This document shows positions 26,159 through 34,177 of a stretch of 64,000 nt of DNA, in pieces. This DNA comes from Alphaproteobacteria bacterium. Its GTDB lineage: Bacteria > Pseudomonadota > Alphaproteobacteria > UBA8366. Positions within the stretch are counted from its first letter, which is position 1; every line of letters starts with the position of its first letter. The stretch lies in the NCBI GenBank assembly GCA_009377445.1, contig WHUA01000014.1, positions 62,001 to 126,000 of the forward strand, given 5' to 3'. The position numbers and the translations under genes were made by a program. Below the pieces are notes generated by a model. The model was not told the origin of the DNA. It saw nothing but the letters and a program-made list of their open reading frames with translations, and did no database searches.

Positions 26159-26886
26159 GAGTCCCCGTGCCCGGCGATGCGTTGGATGAAACGCCTCGCG
26201 CCCGCCGCCACGATGCGGCGCGGCACGGCGATCGTCGACAGCGCGAGGCCGACGCTGCCGCGCGACACCTGTACGCGCTGGCGCCCCAGGGCGGCGAGCG
26301 CCTTCGGCGCGACCGCAGCCGGCTCCTCGGCGTAGCGCAGAAAGCCGTCCGGCATCCGGGCGCGTTGGAAGAACCCCGTCCGCGTCGCCCCGGGGCAGAA
26401 CACCAGAACGTCGACGGGCGCATCCCGAAGCTCCTCGGCGAGCGCTTCCGTAAAGCTCAATTCGAATGTCTTCGTCGCCGCATAGGTCGCCATCATCGGC
26501 ATCGGCACGAAGGCGACCGTGCTGGACACGACGATGAGCCCCGCGCGGCCGCCCTGACCGCGCGCCCGCTCGATCATCGCCGGCAGCAAGGCGTGGGTAA
26601 GCTCCACGACGGCGGTCACGTTGACCGCCACCATGCCCAGTTCGGTGCCCCGGTCGTTCTCGAGGCAAGGGCCGAACGCACCGAAGCCGGCATTGTTGAT
26701 CAGGAGGTCGATCGGCAGGGTCTCCGCCAGCGCGATCAGCGCGCGCCGGCCGGCTTCAGCCTCGAGCCGCGCCGCATCGCGGCCCGTCAGCAGCAGGCCC
26801 GTCTCGCGCGGCAGCGCCGCGGCGAAGGCGGCGCCGATTCCGCTCGTCGCCCCGGTTATCAGCGCCATCCGATACCGGCCCGGCAT
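26155..26886 (-). CDS. Short-chain dehydrogenase/reductase
   Basis: 243-residue classical SDR. NAD(P)-binding TGATSGIG is near residue 11, NNAG is the structural motif, and the catalytic Ser (VVSST) and Tyr-x3-Lys (YAATK) are present. The start at 26886 has GGGGAG seven bases upstream; the longer open frame has no good start. It is coupled to the GT4 gene. Substrate not evident. Confidence 0.9.
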   Translation of the reverse strand: MPGRYRMALITGATSGIGAAFAAALPRETGLLLTGRDAARLEAEAGRRALIALAETLPIDLLINNAGFGAFGPCLENDRGTELGMVAVNVTAVVELTHALLPAMIERARGQGGRAGLIVVSSTVAFVPMPMMATYAATKTFELSFTEALAEELRDAPVDVLVFCPGATRTGFFQRARMPDGFLRYAEEPAAVAPKALAALGRQRVQVSRGSVGLALSTIAVPRRIVAAGARRFIQRIAGHGDS

Positions 26887-26990
26887 CTGTCCACTCCCCT
26901 GTCGCACCGCCGCAGCGATGCCGCGTACCATGGCACAAGCCCCTCAGGAGCAACAGCTATTATGAGAAAGTCCGTGCGGCGTGGCGTATT

Positions 26991-27401
26991 TCAGCCGTGC
27001 ACGGTCACGAGCCCGGCCGGCGGATCGACGGTCACGGTCTCGCCGCTGCGAATCGCCTGGGTGATGTCGCAGCCGAAGCGGTCGACCAGCGGAAAATCCG
27101 CATGCGCCGCGCCCTGCGCCATGATCGGATTCGCATAGTTCAGCACCAGCGCCAGCGGCGCCTTTCCGCGCGCGGCCATCTCGTACAGCATCCAGGCCGT
27201 GGCGACGCCGCCCTTGGCGACATTGAGCACGAGAACCCTGCCGAGATAGCTTTCGCCGAACAGGCGGTGGCTGGGCCGCGAGAAGGTTCCTTCGATGCGG
27301 TCGAGATCGTAGCGCGCGCTGAAGTTGTCCGCCGCGACCAACGCGGGGCCGGTCACCTTGGGACCGATTCCGGCATGGCATTTGTAGACGCGACCGGTCA
27401 T
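26991..27401 (-). CDS. Aconitase X small (swivel) subunit
   Basis: 136-residue DUF126-type swivel domain, the partner of the adjacent aconitase X catalytic subunit. Characteristic segments: GPALVAADNFSARYD, GRVLVLNVAKGGVATAWMLYEM and the DRFGCDIT region. The ATG at 27401 overlaps the large-subunit stop by four bases (ATGA), fixing the start nine codons downstream of the longest frame. Bacterial two-subunit aconitase X proteins have been linked to cis-3-hydroxy-L-proline dehydration. Confidence 0.88.
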   Translation of the reverse strand: MTGRVYKCHAGIGPKVTGPALVAADNFSARYDLDRIEGTFSRPSHRLFGESYLGRVLVLNVAKGGVATAWMLYEMAARGKAPLALVLNYANPIMAQGAAHADFPLVDRFGCDITQAIRSGETVTVDPPAGLVTVHG

Positions 27402-28645
27402 CGGACGATCCTGCCCGCGACGGCGCAATCGACGCAGCGCTCCATCGTCGCCAGGACCGGCTCGTAGCCGTAGCCGCCGAGGATGTTCACGATCTTGGCC
27501 GAATTGCTCATCAGGCGGCGCCAGCCGTTGGCGTCGCCGATCTCGCGTGCGTGCATCTGGTAGAAACAGACGCCTTCGAGGAGGAGCCCGCCCGCATCCT
27601 CGATCTGCGCCGTGATGCCCATGCGGTCGGCGGCATTCTTTATTTCTGGCGAGGTCGCCGCGATCAGCGTCGTGCCGCCGTGCACCTGGCGGCCGTCGAG
27701 CAGCCGCCCGAGCCGCTGCAATTCGAAGAGCGAGAGCTGCGGCGCGGCAAAGACGACGACGTCGAGCCGGTCGTCCGCAACGCCGTAGGAATCGTAGAAG
27801 GCCTCGACGTCGGCGCGCGTTATGCGGATCGGCTCCGGCGGCGGCCCGTCGAACACGTCGGCGAGCGACGCCGCTTCCGGCGTGACCCCGACCATGTGGA
27901 ACAACGGCGTCGAGCCGAAGCTCGCCAGCGCCGCCCCGAAATGCTTGAGCTCGTCAGAGGTCGGCGCGCCGGCGACGCCGGCGATGACCGGGACGGTCCA
28001 GTAGGCATCCATGCCACGGCCGACGATTCCGCCGGCCGCGCCCCAATCGGCCCAATCCTGCGGCCGGGTCTCGAGCTGGTAGAGGACGCTGCCGCGGCGG
28101 CATTCGTCGAGATGAAAGCCGTAGCGCGGCGTCCGCCCGGTGAGCGCCGCGGCCAGCGCGGAAGGACCACCTTCGAAGTTGGTCCGGGCGCCCAGCACGC
28201 TGTTGGTATAGATGCTGGACCCGGTGTCGCCGAAGGCCACATGCTCGCCCAGCACCGGCGGGACCACGGTCTGATAGTTGATGCAGGTGTCGGTCATCAG
28301 GACGCCGAGCGACTGGAACGCCGCGATGACGCGGGCTTCCTGGCCGATCCATTCCTCCTGCTGCTTCAGCCGCTTGTAGGCATTGAAGTCGGCGCCGCGG
28401 GGATCGGTGACGGCGGGCACGGCGGTGCGCCGCTCGCTTTCGGGATATGCCGCGATGCGCTCGAGGAACGCGACACCCGCCTCGCCCAGCGCTTCCGTGT
28501 CCGCCATGATGTGGACCTGGCTGATCTCGACCATGGCGGCGGCGTCGAAGAAGCGCCCCACCTTGATCTGATGCTCGAGCGCCAGCCTCCGCGGCTCGCC
28601 CATTTCTCCGGCCAGCATCGCTTTCTCGTAGTCGGTCAGCCGCAT
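27398..28645 (-). CDS. Aconitase X catalytic subunit
   Basis: 415-residue DUF521/aconitase X catalytic subunit, a hydro-lyase with an iron-sulphur cluster. Family blocks: MRLTDYEKAMLAGEMG, TDTCINYQTV and GEHVAFGDTGSSIYTNSVLGARTNFEGGP. Candidate cluster cysteines are in TDTCINY, GVCFYQM and ERCVDCAV. Start at 28645 chosen at the family-like MRLTDYE. A PLP dehydratase gene is divergent 83 bases away. The likely substrate is a hydroxyproline isomer. Confidence 0.9.
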   Translation of the reverse strand: MRLTDYEKAMLAGEMGEPRRLALEHQIKVGRFFDAAAMVEISQVHIMADTEALGEAGVAFLERIAAYPESERRTAVPAVTDPRGADFNAYKRLKQQEEWIGQEARVIAAFQSLGVLMTDTCINYQTVVPPVLGEHVAFGDTGSSIYTNSVLGARTNFEGGPSALAAALTGRTPRYGFHLDECRRGSVLYQLETRPQDWADWGAAGGIVGRGMDAYWTVPVIAGVAGAPTSDELKHFGAALASFGSTPLFHMVGVTPEAASLADVFDGPPPEPIRITRADVEAFYDSYGVADDRLDVVVFAAPQLSLFELQRLGRLLDGRQVHGGTTLIAATSPEIKNAADRMGITAQIEDAGGLLLEGVCFYQMHAREIGDANGWRRLMSNSAKIVNILGGYGYEPVLATMERCVDCAVAGRIVR

Positions 28646-28728
28646 GTCGCTCGCTCCATTTTTTCTGTATACCCCATGGCTGCGCCCGCTGCACAATCGG
28701 GCGGCAGCCTCACCGCATCAAGGAATGG

Positions 28729-29709
28729 ATGAAGACCGTGACACGCCTTACCACGCTCGACGAAATCAAGGCCGCCCGGGCCGCGCTGCCCGACTTCGTT
28801 CGCCGCACGCCGATCCTGCCGCTGGCGCGAAACTCGAAGGAAGTGGGCCGCGAGAAGCTGTTCCTAAAATGCGAGAACCTGCAGGTTACCGGCGCCTACA
28901 AGATCCGCGCCGCCTGCGCGGTCCTCCGCTCGCTCACCGGCGAGGAGCGGAAACGCGGCGTCGTCGTCACCTCCTCCGGCAATTTCGCGCAGGCCTATGC
29001 CTATGCGGGCGGCCGGATGGGCGTTCCCATCGTCGTCGTCATGCTCGACTCCACCAGCCCCTATAAGGTCGAGAACACCAAGGGATACGGCGCGGAAGTG
29101 GTGTTCTGCGGCAGCGACGCCCTGGCGCGCCAGTCGGTCGTGGACCGCGTCGCCCGCGAGCGCGGCATGACCTCGATCGACAACTGGGAGTACCCGCCGA
29201 TCGTTCCGGGCCATGCCAGCATCGGGCTCGAGATCGTCGAGGACTGCCCGGACGTGGAAACGGTGCTGGTCCCGGTCAGCAGCGGCGGCCACGCGGCCGG
29301 CGTCGCCGCCGCCGTCAAGCTGTCGAACCCGAAGGTCAAGGTAATTGGCGTCCAGCCCAAGCGCGCCAACGCCGCCTATGTCTCGATGCAGAAAGGCACG
29401 GCCACCGCGATCGACTACTGGGACAGCATGGCCGACGGCCTGTCCGCACGGCGCCCGGGCGAGCATCCCTTCAGCCATCTGCAGGAATACATGGACGAGA
29501 TCGTCCTGATCAGCGAGCAGGACATCGCCGACGCCTTCCGGACCATCCTGTTCCGCACCAAGATGCTGGGCGAGCCGGCCGGCGTCGTGGCGGCGGCGGC
29601 GTTCCTCAGCGGCAAGGTGGACAATGCCCGCAAGACGGTGGCCACCCTGACCGGCGGCAACGTCACCGAGGACATGGTCCAGAAGATGCTGGCCATGTCC
29701 AAGGGGTAA
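28729..29709 (+). CDS. PLP-dependent serine/threonine dehydratase-like protein
   Basis: 326-residue fold-type II PLP enzyme of the threonine ammonia-lyase family. The cofactor lysine is in TGAYKIRAA, slightly different from the usual SFKxRGA; SSGNFAQAYAYAGG binds the substrate carboxylate; SSGGHAAGVAAA binds the phosphate. It lacks the C-terminal ACT domain of biosynthetic IlvA, so it is probably catabolic. Divergent from aconitase X, suggesting a shared hydroxy-amino-acid pathway. Confidence 0.88.
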   Translation: MKTVTRLTTLDEIKAARAALPDFVRRTPILPLARNSKEVGREKLFLKCENLQVTGAYKIRAACAVLRSLTGEERKRGVVVTSSGNFAQAYAYAGGRMGVPIVVVMLDSTSPYKVENTKGYGAEVVFCGSDALARQSVVDRVARERGMTSIDNWEYPPIVPGHASIGLEIVEDCPDVETVLVPVSSGGHAAGVAAAVKLSNPKVKVIGVQPKRANAAYVSMQKGTATAIDYWDSMADGLSARRPGEHPFSHLQEYMDEIVLISEQDIADAFRTILFRTKMLGEPAGVVAAAAFLSGKVDNARKTVATLTGGNVTEDMVQKMLAMSKG

Positions 29710-29790
29710 GTATCGCCGCCCTCTGGAATTGCGGGCCGGCGAACCCATCTCCGTAAAGGATTGATCAAGGGGCCTCGTTCATAGTAGGCG

Positions 29791-31419
29791 ATGGCTCCGG
29801 CCGCTTCAGACCCCGACCAACAGGCATCGATGACGACGCTACCGCAGCCCGTCGCCCGGCGACGCAGTTTCGCGATCATCTCGCACCCGGACGCAGGCAA
29901 GACCACGCTGACCGAGAAGCTGCTGCTGTTCGGCGGCGCCATCCAGCTTGCCGGCGCCGTCAAGGCGCGCGGCGAGCAGCGGCGCGCGCGGTCGGACTGG
30001 ATGAAGGTCGAGCGCGAGCGCGGGATTTCCGTCGCTTCCTCGGTGATGACCTTCGAGCACGGCGGCTGCACCTTCAACCTGCTCGACACGCCCGGCCATG
30101 AGGATTTCAGCGAGGATACCTACCGCACGCTGTCCGCGGTGGACTCCGCCGTGATGGTGCTCGACAGCGCGCGGGGCATCCAGGCGCAGACGCGCAAGCT
30201 GTTCGAGGTCTGCCGGCTGCGCGACGTCCCCATCATCACCTTCATCAACAAGCTGGACCGCGACGGCCAGGAACCGTTCGACCTGCTCGACGAGGTGCAG
30301 CAGACGCTGGCGCTGGAAACGACACCCGCAAGCTGGCCAATCGGCATGGGACGGCATTTCCTCGGCTGCTTCGACCTGTTCCACGACCGGCTCCGCCTGG
30401 TCGCAAAAGGCACCGCCGAGGTCCCGGACGAGGGCGCCGTATGCAAGGGGATCGACGATCCCAAGCTGGACGCGCTGCTGCCCGCCGACGCCGCCCGGAA
30501 GCTGCGGGAAGAGGTCGAGATGGCGCGTGGCCTGTGCCCGGAATTCGACCTCGCCTCCTACCGCGAGGGGCATCTGACCCCGGTATATTTCGGCAGCGCC
30601 ATCAATAACTTCGGCGTCCGCGAGCTGATCGAGGGGCTGGCGGAGCTGGCGCCGCCGCCCAGGCCGTATAAGACGGTGCAGCGGACGGTGGCGCCGGAGG
30701 AAGACAAGGTGACCGGCTTCGTCTTCAAGATCCAGGCGAACATGGATCCGAAGCATCGCGACAGGGTCGCCTTCATGCGGCTGTGCTCCGGCCATTTCCG
30801 CCGCGGCATGAAGCTCAAGCACGTGCGGACGGGCAAGATCCTGACGCTGCACAATCCGATGCTCTTTTTCGCCCAGGACCGCGAGCGTGCGGAGGAAGCC
30901 TGGGCCGGCGACATCATCGGCGTCCCCAACCACGGAAATCTCCGCATCGGCGACACGCTGACCGAGGGCGAGGACCTGTTCTTCAGCGGCATTCCGAGCT
31001 TCGCCCCGGAAATGCTGCAGAAGGCCAGGCCGCTCGACCCGTTGCGGGCGAAGCATCTCGGCCGCGCGCTGCAGCAGATCGCCGAGGAAGGCGCGGCGCG
31101 CGTCTTCAAGCCCCGGCTCGATTCCGATTGGATCGTCGGCGTCGTGGGCCCGTTGCAGTTCGAGGTCCTCGCCGACCGCATCCGCACCGAATACGAGGTG
31201 CCGGTGCGGTTCGAGGCGACCCAGATCCACACCGCCCGCTGGATCGAGACCGACGACCATATCCTGCTGAAGAGATTCCGGGACGCCAACGAATCCAGCA
31301 TGGCGGAGGACCACACGGGCGCGCCCGTCTTCCTCGCCCGAAACGCCTGGCACCTGGACAAGGCCGCGGAAGACTGGCCGGCCATGAAGTTCCTCAAGAC
31401 GAAGGAGTACTCTTTTTAA
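29791..31419 (+). CDS. prfC: Peptide chain release factor 3
   Basis: Translational GTPase that recycles RF1/RF2 from the ribosome. 542 residues. GTPase motifs: HPDAGKTTLTEK (G1), DTPGHEDFSEDT (G3), NKLDRDG (G4). RF3-specific blocks include VKARGEQRRARSDWMKVERERGISV. The accessory island starts 45 bases after its stop codon. Confidence 0.96.
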   Translation: MAPAASDPDQQASMTTLPQPVARRRSFAIISHPDAGKTTLTEKLLLFGGAIQLAGAVKARGEQRRARSDWMKVERERGISVASSVMTFEHGGCTFNLLDTPGHEDFSEDTYRTLSAVDSAVMVLDSARGIQAQTRKLFEVCRLRDVPIITFINKLDRDGQEPFDLLDEVQQTLALETTPASWPIGMGRHFLGCFDLFHDRLRLVAKGTAEVPDEGAVCKGIDDPKLDALLPADAARKLREEVEMARGLCPEFDLASYREGHLTPVYFGSAINNFGVRELIEGLAELAPPPRPYKTVQRTVAPEEDKVTGFVFKIQANMDPKHRDRVAFMRLCSGHFRRGMKLKHVRTGKILTLHNPMLFFAQDRERAEEAWAGDIIGVPNHGNLRIGDTLTEGEDLFFSGIPSFAPEMLQKARPLDPLRAKHLGRALQQIAEEGAARVFKPRLDSDWIVGVVGPLQFEVLADRIRTEYEVPVRFEATQIHTARWIETDDHILLKRFRDANESSMAEDHTGAPVFLARNAWHLDKAAEDWPAMKFLKTKEYSF

Positions 31420-31463
31420 CTTTTCCCGTCCCCGCATGGCCTGTTTCTGCGGTTCTTGCACGC

Positions 31464-31504
31464 GGTGCTGTCCTAAATAGGACACTCAATTTTTGAATTA
31501 GGAC
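31464..31504. repeat. Left end repeats of the island
   Basis: Contains GTCCTAA (31470-31476, inverted), ATAGGAC (31477-31483) and TTAGGAC (31498-31504). The inverted copy is the outermost and pairs with the right terminus. Confidence 0.65.
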
Positions 31505-31575
31505 AGTTTCTGCTTGGACTCGCCAGATGGGTCTTTTCGCCTTAAAGTGGTGTTTTGGCGCATCTGGAGCGGATC

Positions 31576-31914
31576 ATGAGTAGAGGTAAACCAAGCGGAC
31601 GCTCTCTCACCAATCGCGATGCTGCGATTGTCTTGGGTATGATCAGCCGCGGAGATCGCCACCACGATATAGCGGCGTGGTTTGGCGTGAACCAAGGAAG
31701 AATTGCTGAGGTGCAGGAAGGCTCACATGGATCGATCGCTGCTGCGCCAGCAGACCAACTTCCACCGAAAGGCCCGCCCGGCATTAAGGGAAGGCGCCTA
31801 CGGGCTGTAGTTGGAAGAACTCTCGAAGCGCTAACGAGTGGCGAAGCGAGCCCCGAAGATGGAATGAGCCAACTTCGCGATGCCCTGGCCCGGTACGATT
31901 CGCATGAGGCGTAG
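31576..31914 (+). CDS. Helix-turn-helix protein of the island
   Basis: 112 residues. The N-terminal half (LTNRDAAIVLGMISRGDRHHDIAAWFGVNQGRIAEVQ) looks like an HTH domain of the kind often found in prophage and integrative-element genes; the C-terminal half is basic and without a known domain. GGAG lies six bases before the chosen ATG; the frame is open seven codons further up. It may regulate the element. Convergent with the methyltransferase gene, with no gap. Confidence 0.7.
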   Translation: MSRGKPSGRSLTNRDAAIVLGMISRGDRHHDIAAWFGVNQGRIAEVQEGSHGSIAAAPADQLPPKGPPGIKGRRLRAVVGRTLEALTSGEASPEDGMSQLRDALARYDSHEA

Positions 31915-32562
31915 CTAAACGATCATTAATCGAGATGCTTCTACGGGATAATCGCCATTACGCTCAAGCTTTTTGCGGCACGGCGGTATCCACACTAGCT
32001 GTGGAGTCACGCTCGCCGCATCTAGTTCCCAGACCAGCCACGCATATCCGGTTGCCGTCGTCGCCTTCCGGTCTAGGCGACCGCGCAGCATCGGTACACG
32101 CTCCGTGAACTGAGCAAATTTGCTCGGCGGCGTTTGCGCAAACAAATTGCGGTAGCGGCCAACGCTTTCCAAAAAGACAGTGCGGGCCAAGATGGCGACG
32201 CCCTCCTTCGCAATGGTGAGCGCGCGAAGGACAAATTCCTCGCTGAGGCGGAAAGGTGGGTTGGTGATTACCCAATCGACAGAGCGCATCTCGAAAGGAT
32301 GTGTCAGAAAATCGCGGATTTGACCGTAGCCGTAATCATAGGCATCTGAGTTTGTTACCGCGCCGAAATACTCTGCGAGCACGCGCGCCATGTGTCCTGC
32401 GCCGCAGGCCGGCTCCAGGCACGTCTTATTCTTGAAGGATGCGTCGTGTTTCAAAACATGCTCTAGGAGAGCACGGGTCGCCCAGGGCGGCGTTGGGAAA
32501 TCATCGGGTGCATCCCGTCCCTCGATCCGCTGTGCCATGACGGCGTGTGACGTGTTCTGCAT
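31915..32562 (-). CDS. DNA N6-adenine methyltransferase (phage-type)
   Basis: 215-residue SAM-dependent methyltransferase. Motif I-like segment is CLEPACGAGHMARVLAEYFG; the catalytic motif is TNPPF (the N/D-PP-Y/F type of N6-adenine methyltransferases). The start DDFPTPPWATRALLEHV resembles phage orphan methyltransferases. No restriction enzyme gene is nearby, so it is probably an orphan. ATG 32562 has GGGGAG four bases upstream; another ATG lies ten codons earlier. Confidence 0.85.
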   Translation of the reverse strand: MQNTSHAVMAQRIEGRDAPDDFPTPPWATRALLEHVLKHDASFKNKTCLEPACGAGHMARVLAEYFGAVTNSDAYDYGYGQIRDFLTHPFEMRSVDWVITNPPFRLSEEFVLRALTIAKEGVAILARTVFLESVGRYRNLFAQTPPSKFAQFTERVPMLRGRLDRKATTATGYAWLVWELDAASVTPQLVWIPPCRKKLERNGDYPVEASRLMIV

Positions 32563-32643
32563 AAAGCTCCCCGAAACTGACGTGGAAAACATAGCTGAAT
32601 CACCGGGTTAGTAAAGAGAAGAAAATTTAGTGAGTCCGCAGAG

Positions 32644-32826
32644 TCACTTAGCGCCACCATCGATTACACGGAAGCGCCCTACTCGCTGACCGATTTGCGG
32701 GGCATGATCCGGACCAGATGTCGGAGCAAGACCAATTGAAGCAGTGACCGCTTCGATCAACTCTCCAATGCTCCAGATATGATCCGTGACGCCCAGAGCC
32801 ATCGCTGGCGTGACACGGCCTAAGGC
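32644..32826 (-). pseudogene. Transposase C-terminal remnant
   Basis: 61 codons reading LGRVTPAMALGVTDHIWSI then GELIEAV, with the ending GRFRVIDGGAK. The RVTPAMAAGVTDHxWSxxEL pattern is familiar from the C-terminal end of IS1-like/related DDE transposases in alphaproteobacteria. An in-frame stop lies directly upstream and nothing further of a transposase is visible, so this is a truncated relic. The exact IS family is not certain. Confidence 0.6.
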
Positions 32827-32973
32827 TCAGCGGAAACTGTGGCTCCAAATTCTCGAAAACAGTTTCGAGCTGGTTTATGAAGATGAACAGCCCACTCACG
32901 AGCTAAAGTCGCTCCTAGAAGAATAGTTTCGAGGAGATCTCTCCGAGCCTTGGCCTGATATCACGAAAAGCGA

Positions 32974-32998
32974 AGAGCCCGCCGATTAGGCGGGCTCT
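32974..32998 (-). terminator. Terminator after the toxin-antitoxin pair
   Basis: Perfect 10-bp stem AGAGCCCGCC / GGCGGGCTCT with loop GATTA (plus-strand reading). On the minus strand it follows the antitoxin gene by 33 bases and is followed by TTCGCTTTTCG, a moderately T-rich tract. Confidence 0.7.
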
Positions 32999-33030
32999 CT
33001 GCAAACACGTATGTACGGCCCATTGTGGAA

Positions 33031-33540
33031 TTATGCCGCTCTTTTCCAGCCCTTTTCGGTCTCTTCAAAGACCATTGGCGGGGTTGAGGTCTCGTCCGTT
33101 TTTGTAAGAGAATCCATGCTCTTCATTAATGTTTTGAGCAGCGCTGCACTTTTATCAGCGGGTAGAAGAGACAACGCATACAAAAAACGGATCAGCCGCT
33201 CTGCGGGACCAGGGATTTCAGATGTTCCCTTTTCCCAGCGGGCCACCTGTTGGCTAGACTGCCCAATTTTCGCCGCCAATTCTGCCTGGGTGTAATCCAT
33301 TTCTCGGCGAAGAAAGCGCAGCTCCTTGGGGGTCAGTACCTTGCGGTCCTTTATTAGGGTAAGCCCAATCGCCCTATGGAGGCCGTTAATATCGCTGACA
33401 GTAACGCCCTCTCCGTGGGCGGTTTGTTTCCGGGTGAATCCATTCATGAGATACACATCGTCAAGGCCGCACATTGCGTAATGAAACGGCTCTGTCTCTA
33501 TCTCATGATCTTTCCGGTAGAACCTACGCGCTTCATTCAT
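33031..33540 (-). CDS. MqsA/HigA-like antitoxin with HTH domain
   Basis: 169 residues. The N-terminal part has the CGLDDVYLMNGFTRK block typical of MqsA/YgiT-like antitoxins that lack the zinc CxxC pairs; the HTH_XRE domain covers about residues 70-105 (TQAELAAKIGQSSQQVARWEKG). It should bind the operator at 33879-33901 and the toxin. ATG 33540 overlaps the toxin stop by four bases and has GGAGG seven bases upstream; the frame extends five codons further. Confidence 0.85.
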   Translation of the reverse strand: MNEARRFYRKDHEIETEPFHYAMCGLDDVYLMNGFTRKQTAHGEGVTVSDINGLHRAIGLTLIKDRKVLTPKELRFLRREMDYTQAELAAKIGQSSQQVARWEKGTSEIPGPAERLIRFLYALSLLPADKSAALLKTLMKSMDSLTKTDETSTPPMVFEETEKGWKRAA

Positions 33541-33866
33541 CGTAAGTCCTCCCATTCCACAGTCTTGATGAAGATGCTCCGCATTTTTATTACTATTGCG
33601 ACGACGCCAATCTCGCGCCGCCCTTTCATTGGCTTAACCATTTTGCATTTCCACTCGCCTTCCCGTGTTCCTGCCTCGATATCCCCGTCAAGATATCCTG
33701 AGCGCAATACAGTGAGGGCGTCGCGAATGGTGATGTCTCGTTCGTCTTGCCTATCAAAGCAGTGGTTGCCCCACGTTATGTTCTCGTCGTCTTTGGCAAT
33801 TTCGCGAACCCTGGCTTCGAGAACGCTTGGATTCGGCCTGAAGGGGATAGGGCTTGGCTGACGCAT
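33537..33866 (-). CDS. DUF4258 protein, putative toxin
   Basis: 109 residues matching DUF4258: HCFDRQDERDITIRDALTVLRSGYLDGDIEAG, then GEWKCKMVKPMKGRREIGVVAIV and a TVEW ending. DUF4258 proteins commonly sit directly upstream of MqsA-like HTH proteins, and toxin activity (possibly RelE-like) is inferred from that pairing. It is the first gene of the pair, behind its own promoter and operator. Confidence 0.8.
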   Translation of the reverse strand: MRQPSPIPFRPNPSVLEARVREIAKDDENITWGNHCFDRQDERDITIRDALTVLRSGYLDGDIEAGTREGEWKCKMVKPMKGRREIGVVAIVIKMRSIFIKTVEWEDLR

Positions 33867-33874
33867 AGCCTACC

Positions 33875-33902
33875 AATATGACAGATTACCCCCGACTGTC
33901 AA
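33875..33902 (-). promoter_or_regulatory. Promoter and operator of the toxin-antitoxin pair
   Basis: On the minus strand TTGACA (33902-33897) and CATATT (33880-33875) are separated by 16 bases, a good sigma-70-type promoter eight bases before the toxin ATG. An inverted repeat TGACAG-N11-CTGTCA (33879-33901) covers both elements. This is the expected place for autorepression by the HTH antitoxin. Confidence 0.65.
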
Positions 33903-33976
33903 GCCTATCACATTGATACCTTTCTACCCCTTTCGAAATCATTAACGCAACTCGTTGCAAGATGATCCAAGCCAAA

Positions 33977-34031
33977 TTAGGACACCCTTTCCCTCAACTT
34001 AGGACACTGAATGTCTAGTTAGGACAGCACC
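33977..34031. repeat. Right end repeats of the island
   Basis: Three direct copies of TTAGGAC at 33977, 33999 and 34019, spaced 22 and 20 bases. The last is the terminal one and matches the left terminus as an inverted repeat of 13 bp. Confidence 0.7.
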
Positions 34032-34082
34032 CCGAACGCCACGCCCTAAATTAACCACATTCGTTCAGGGATAATTAATCGC

Positions 34083-34117
34083 CGGATGTCACCGTTCCGC
34101 CGGGTGGGCGACATCCG
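34083..34117. repeat. Inverted repeat upstream of a secreted-protein gene
   Basis: Perfect 8-bp arms CGGATGTC / GACATCCG with a 19-base centre, 60 bases before the next start codon. It may be an operator or a leader hairpin; no matching known site. Confidence 0.35.
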
Positions 34118-34177
34118 CGCTCTGGGGGTCCTTCGCTTGACAGCCCAACGCGGAACGAAGGACAGTTGAGGGAGCTC

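Larger units (their letters stand above)
32593..33030. other. Gene-poor stretch inside the island
   Basis: 438 bases without an intact gene. It holds a transposase C-terminal stump on the minus strand (32644-32826) and the terminator at 32974-32998. A 46-codon GTG-started plus-strand frame at 32786-32926 is not supported. Confidence 0.6.
31464..34031. mobile_element. Candidate 2.6-kb non-autonomous mobile element with TTAGGAC-repeat ends
   Basis: A lower-GC segment between prfC and a secreted-protein gene. Its ends form a 13-bp inverted repeat, GGTGCTGTCCTAA at 31464-31476 and its reverse complement at 34019-34031. Further copies of the TTAGGAC core lie inside each end. Cargo: HTH protein, DNA adenine methyltransferase, a transposase stump, and a toxin-antitoxin pair. 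There is no intact transposase. TGTC-type ends with several internal repeats recall Tn7/Tn402-like transposase binding sites; no clear target duplication is seen. Confidence 0.55.

Noticed and set aside
32786..32926. GTG-started plus-strand frame of 46 codons (ending HELKSLLEE)
   Set aside because: Overlaps the transposase stump on the other strand and has no ribosome site or family match; its natural-looking sequence is not enough.
31456..34036. Target-site duplication flanking the island
   Set aside because: The bases outside the 13-bp inverted repeats do not form a direct repeat (CACGC on the left, CCGAA on the right).
34137..34160. TTGACA upstream of the secreted-protein gene as a promoter
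   Set aside because: No acceptable -10 element at 16-18 bases.
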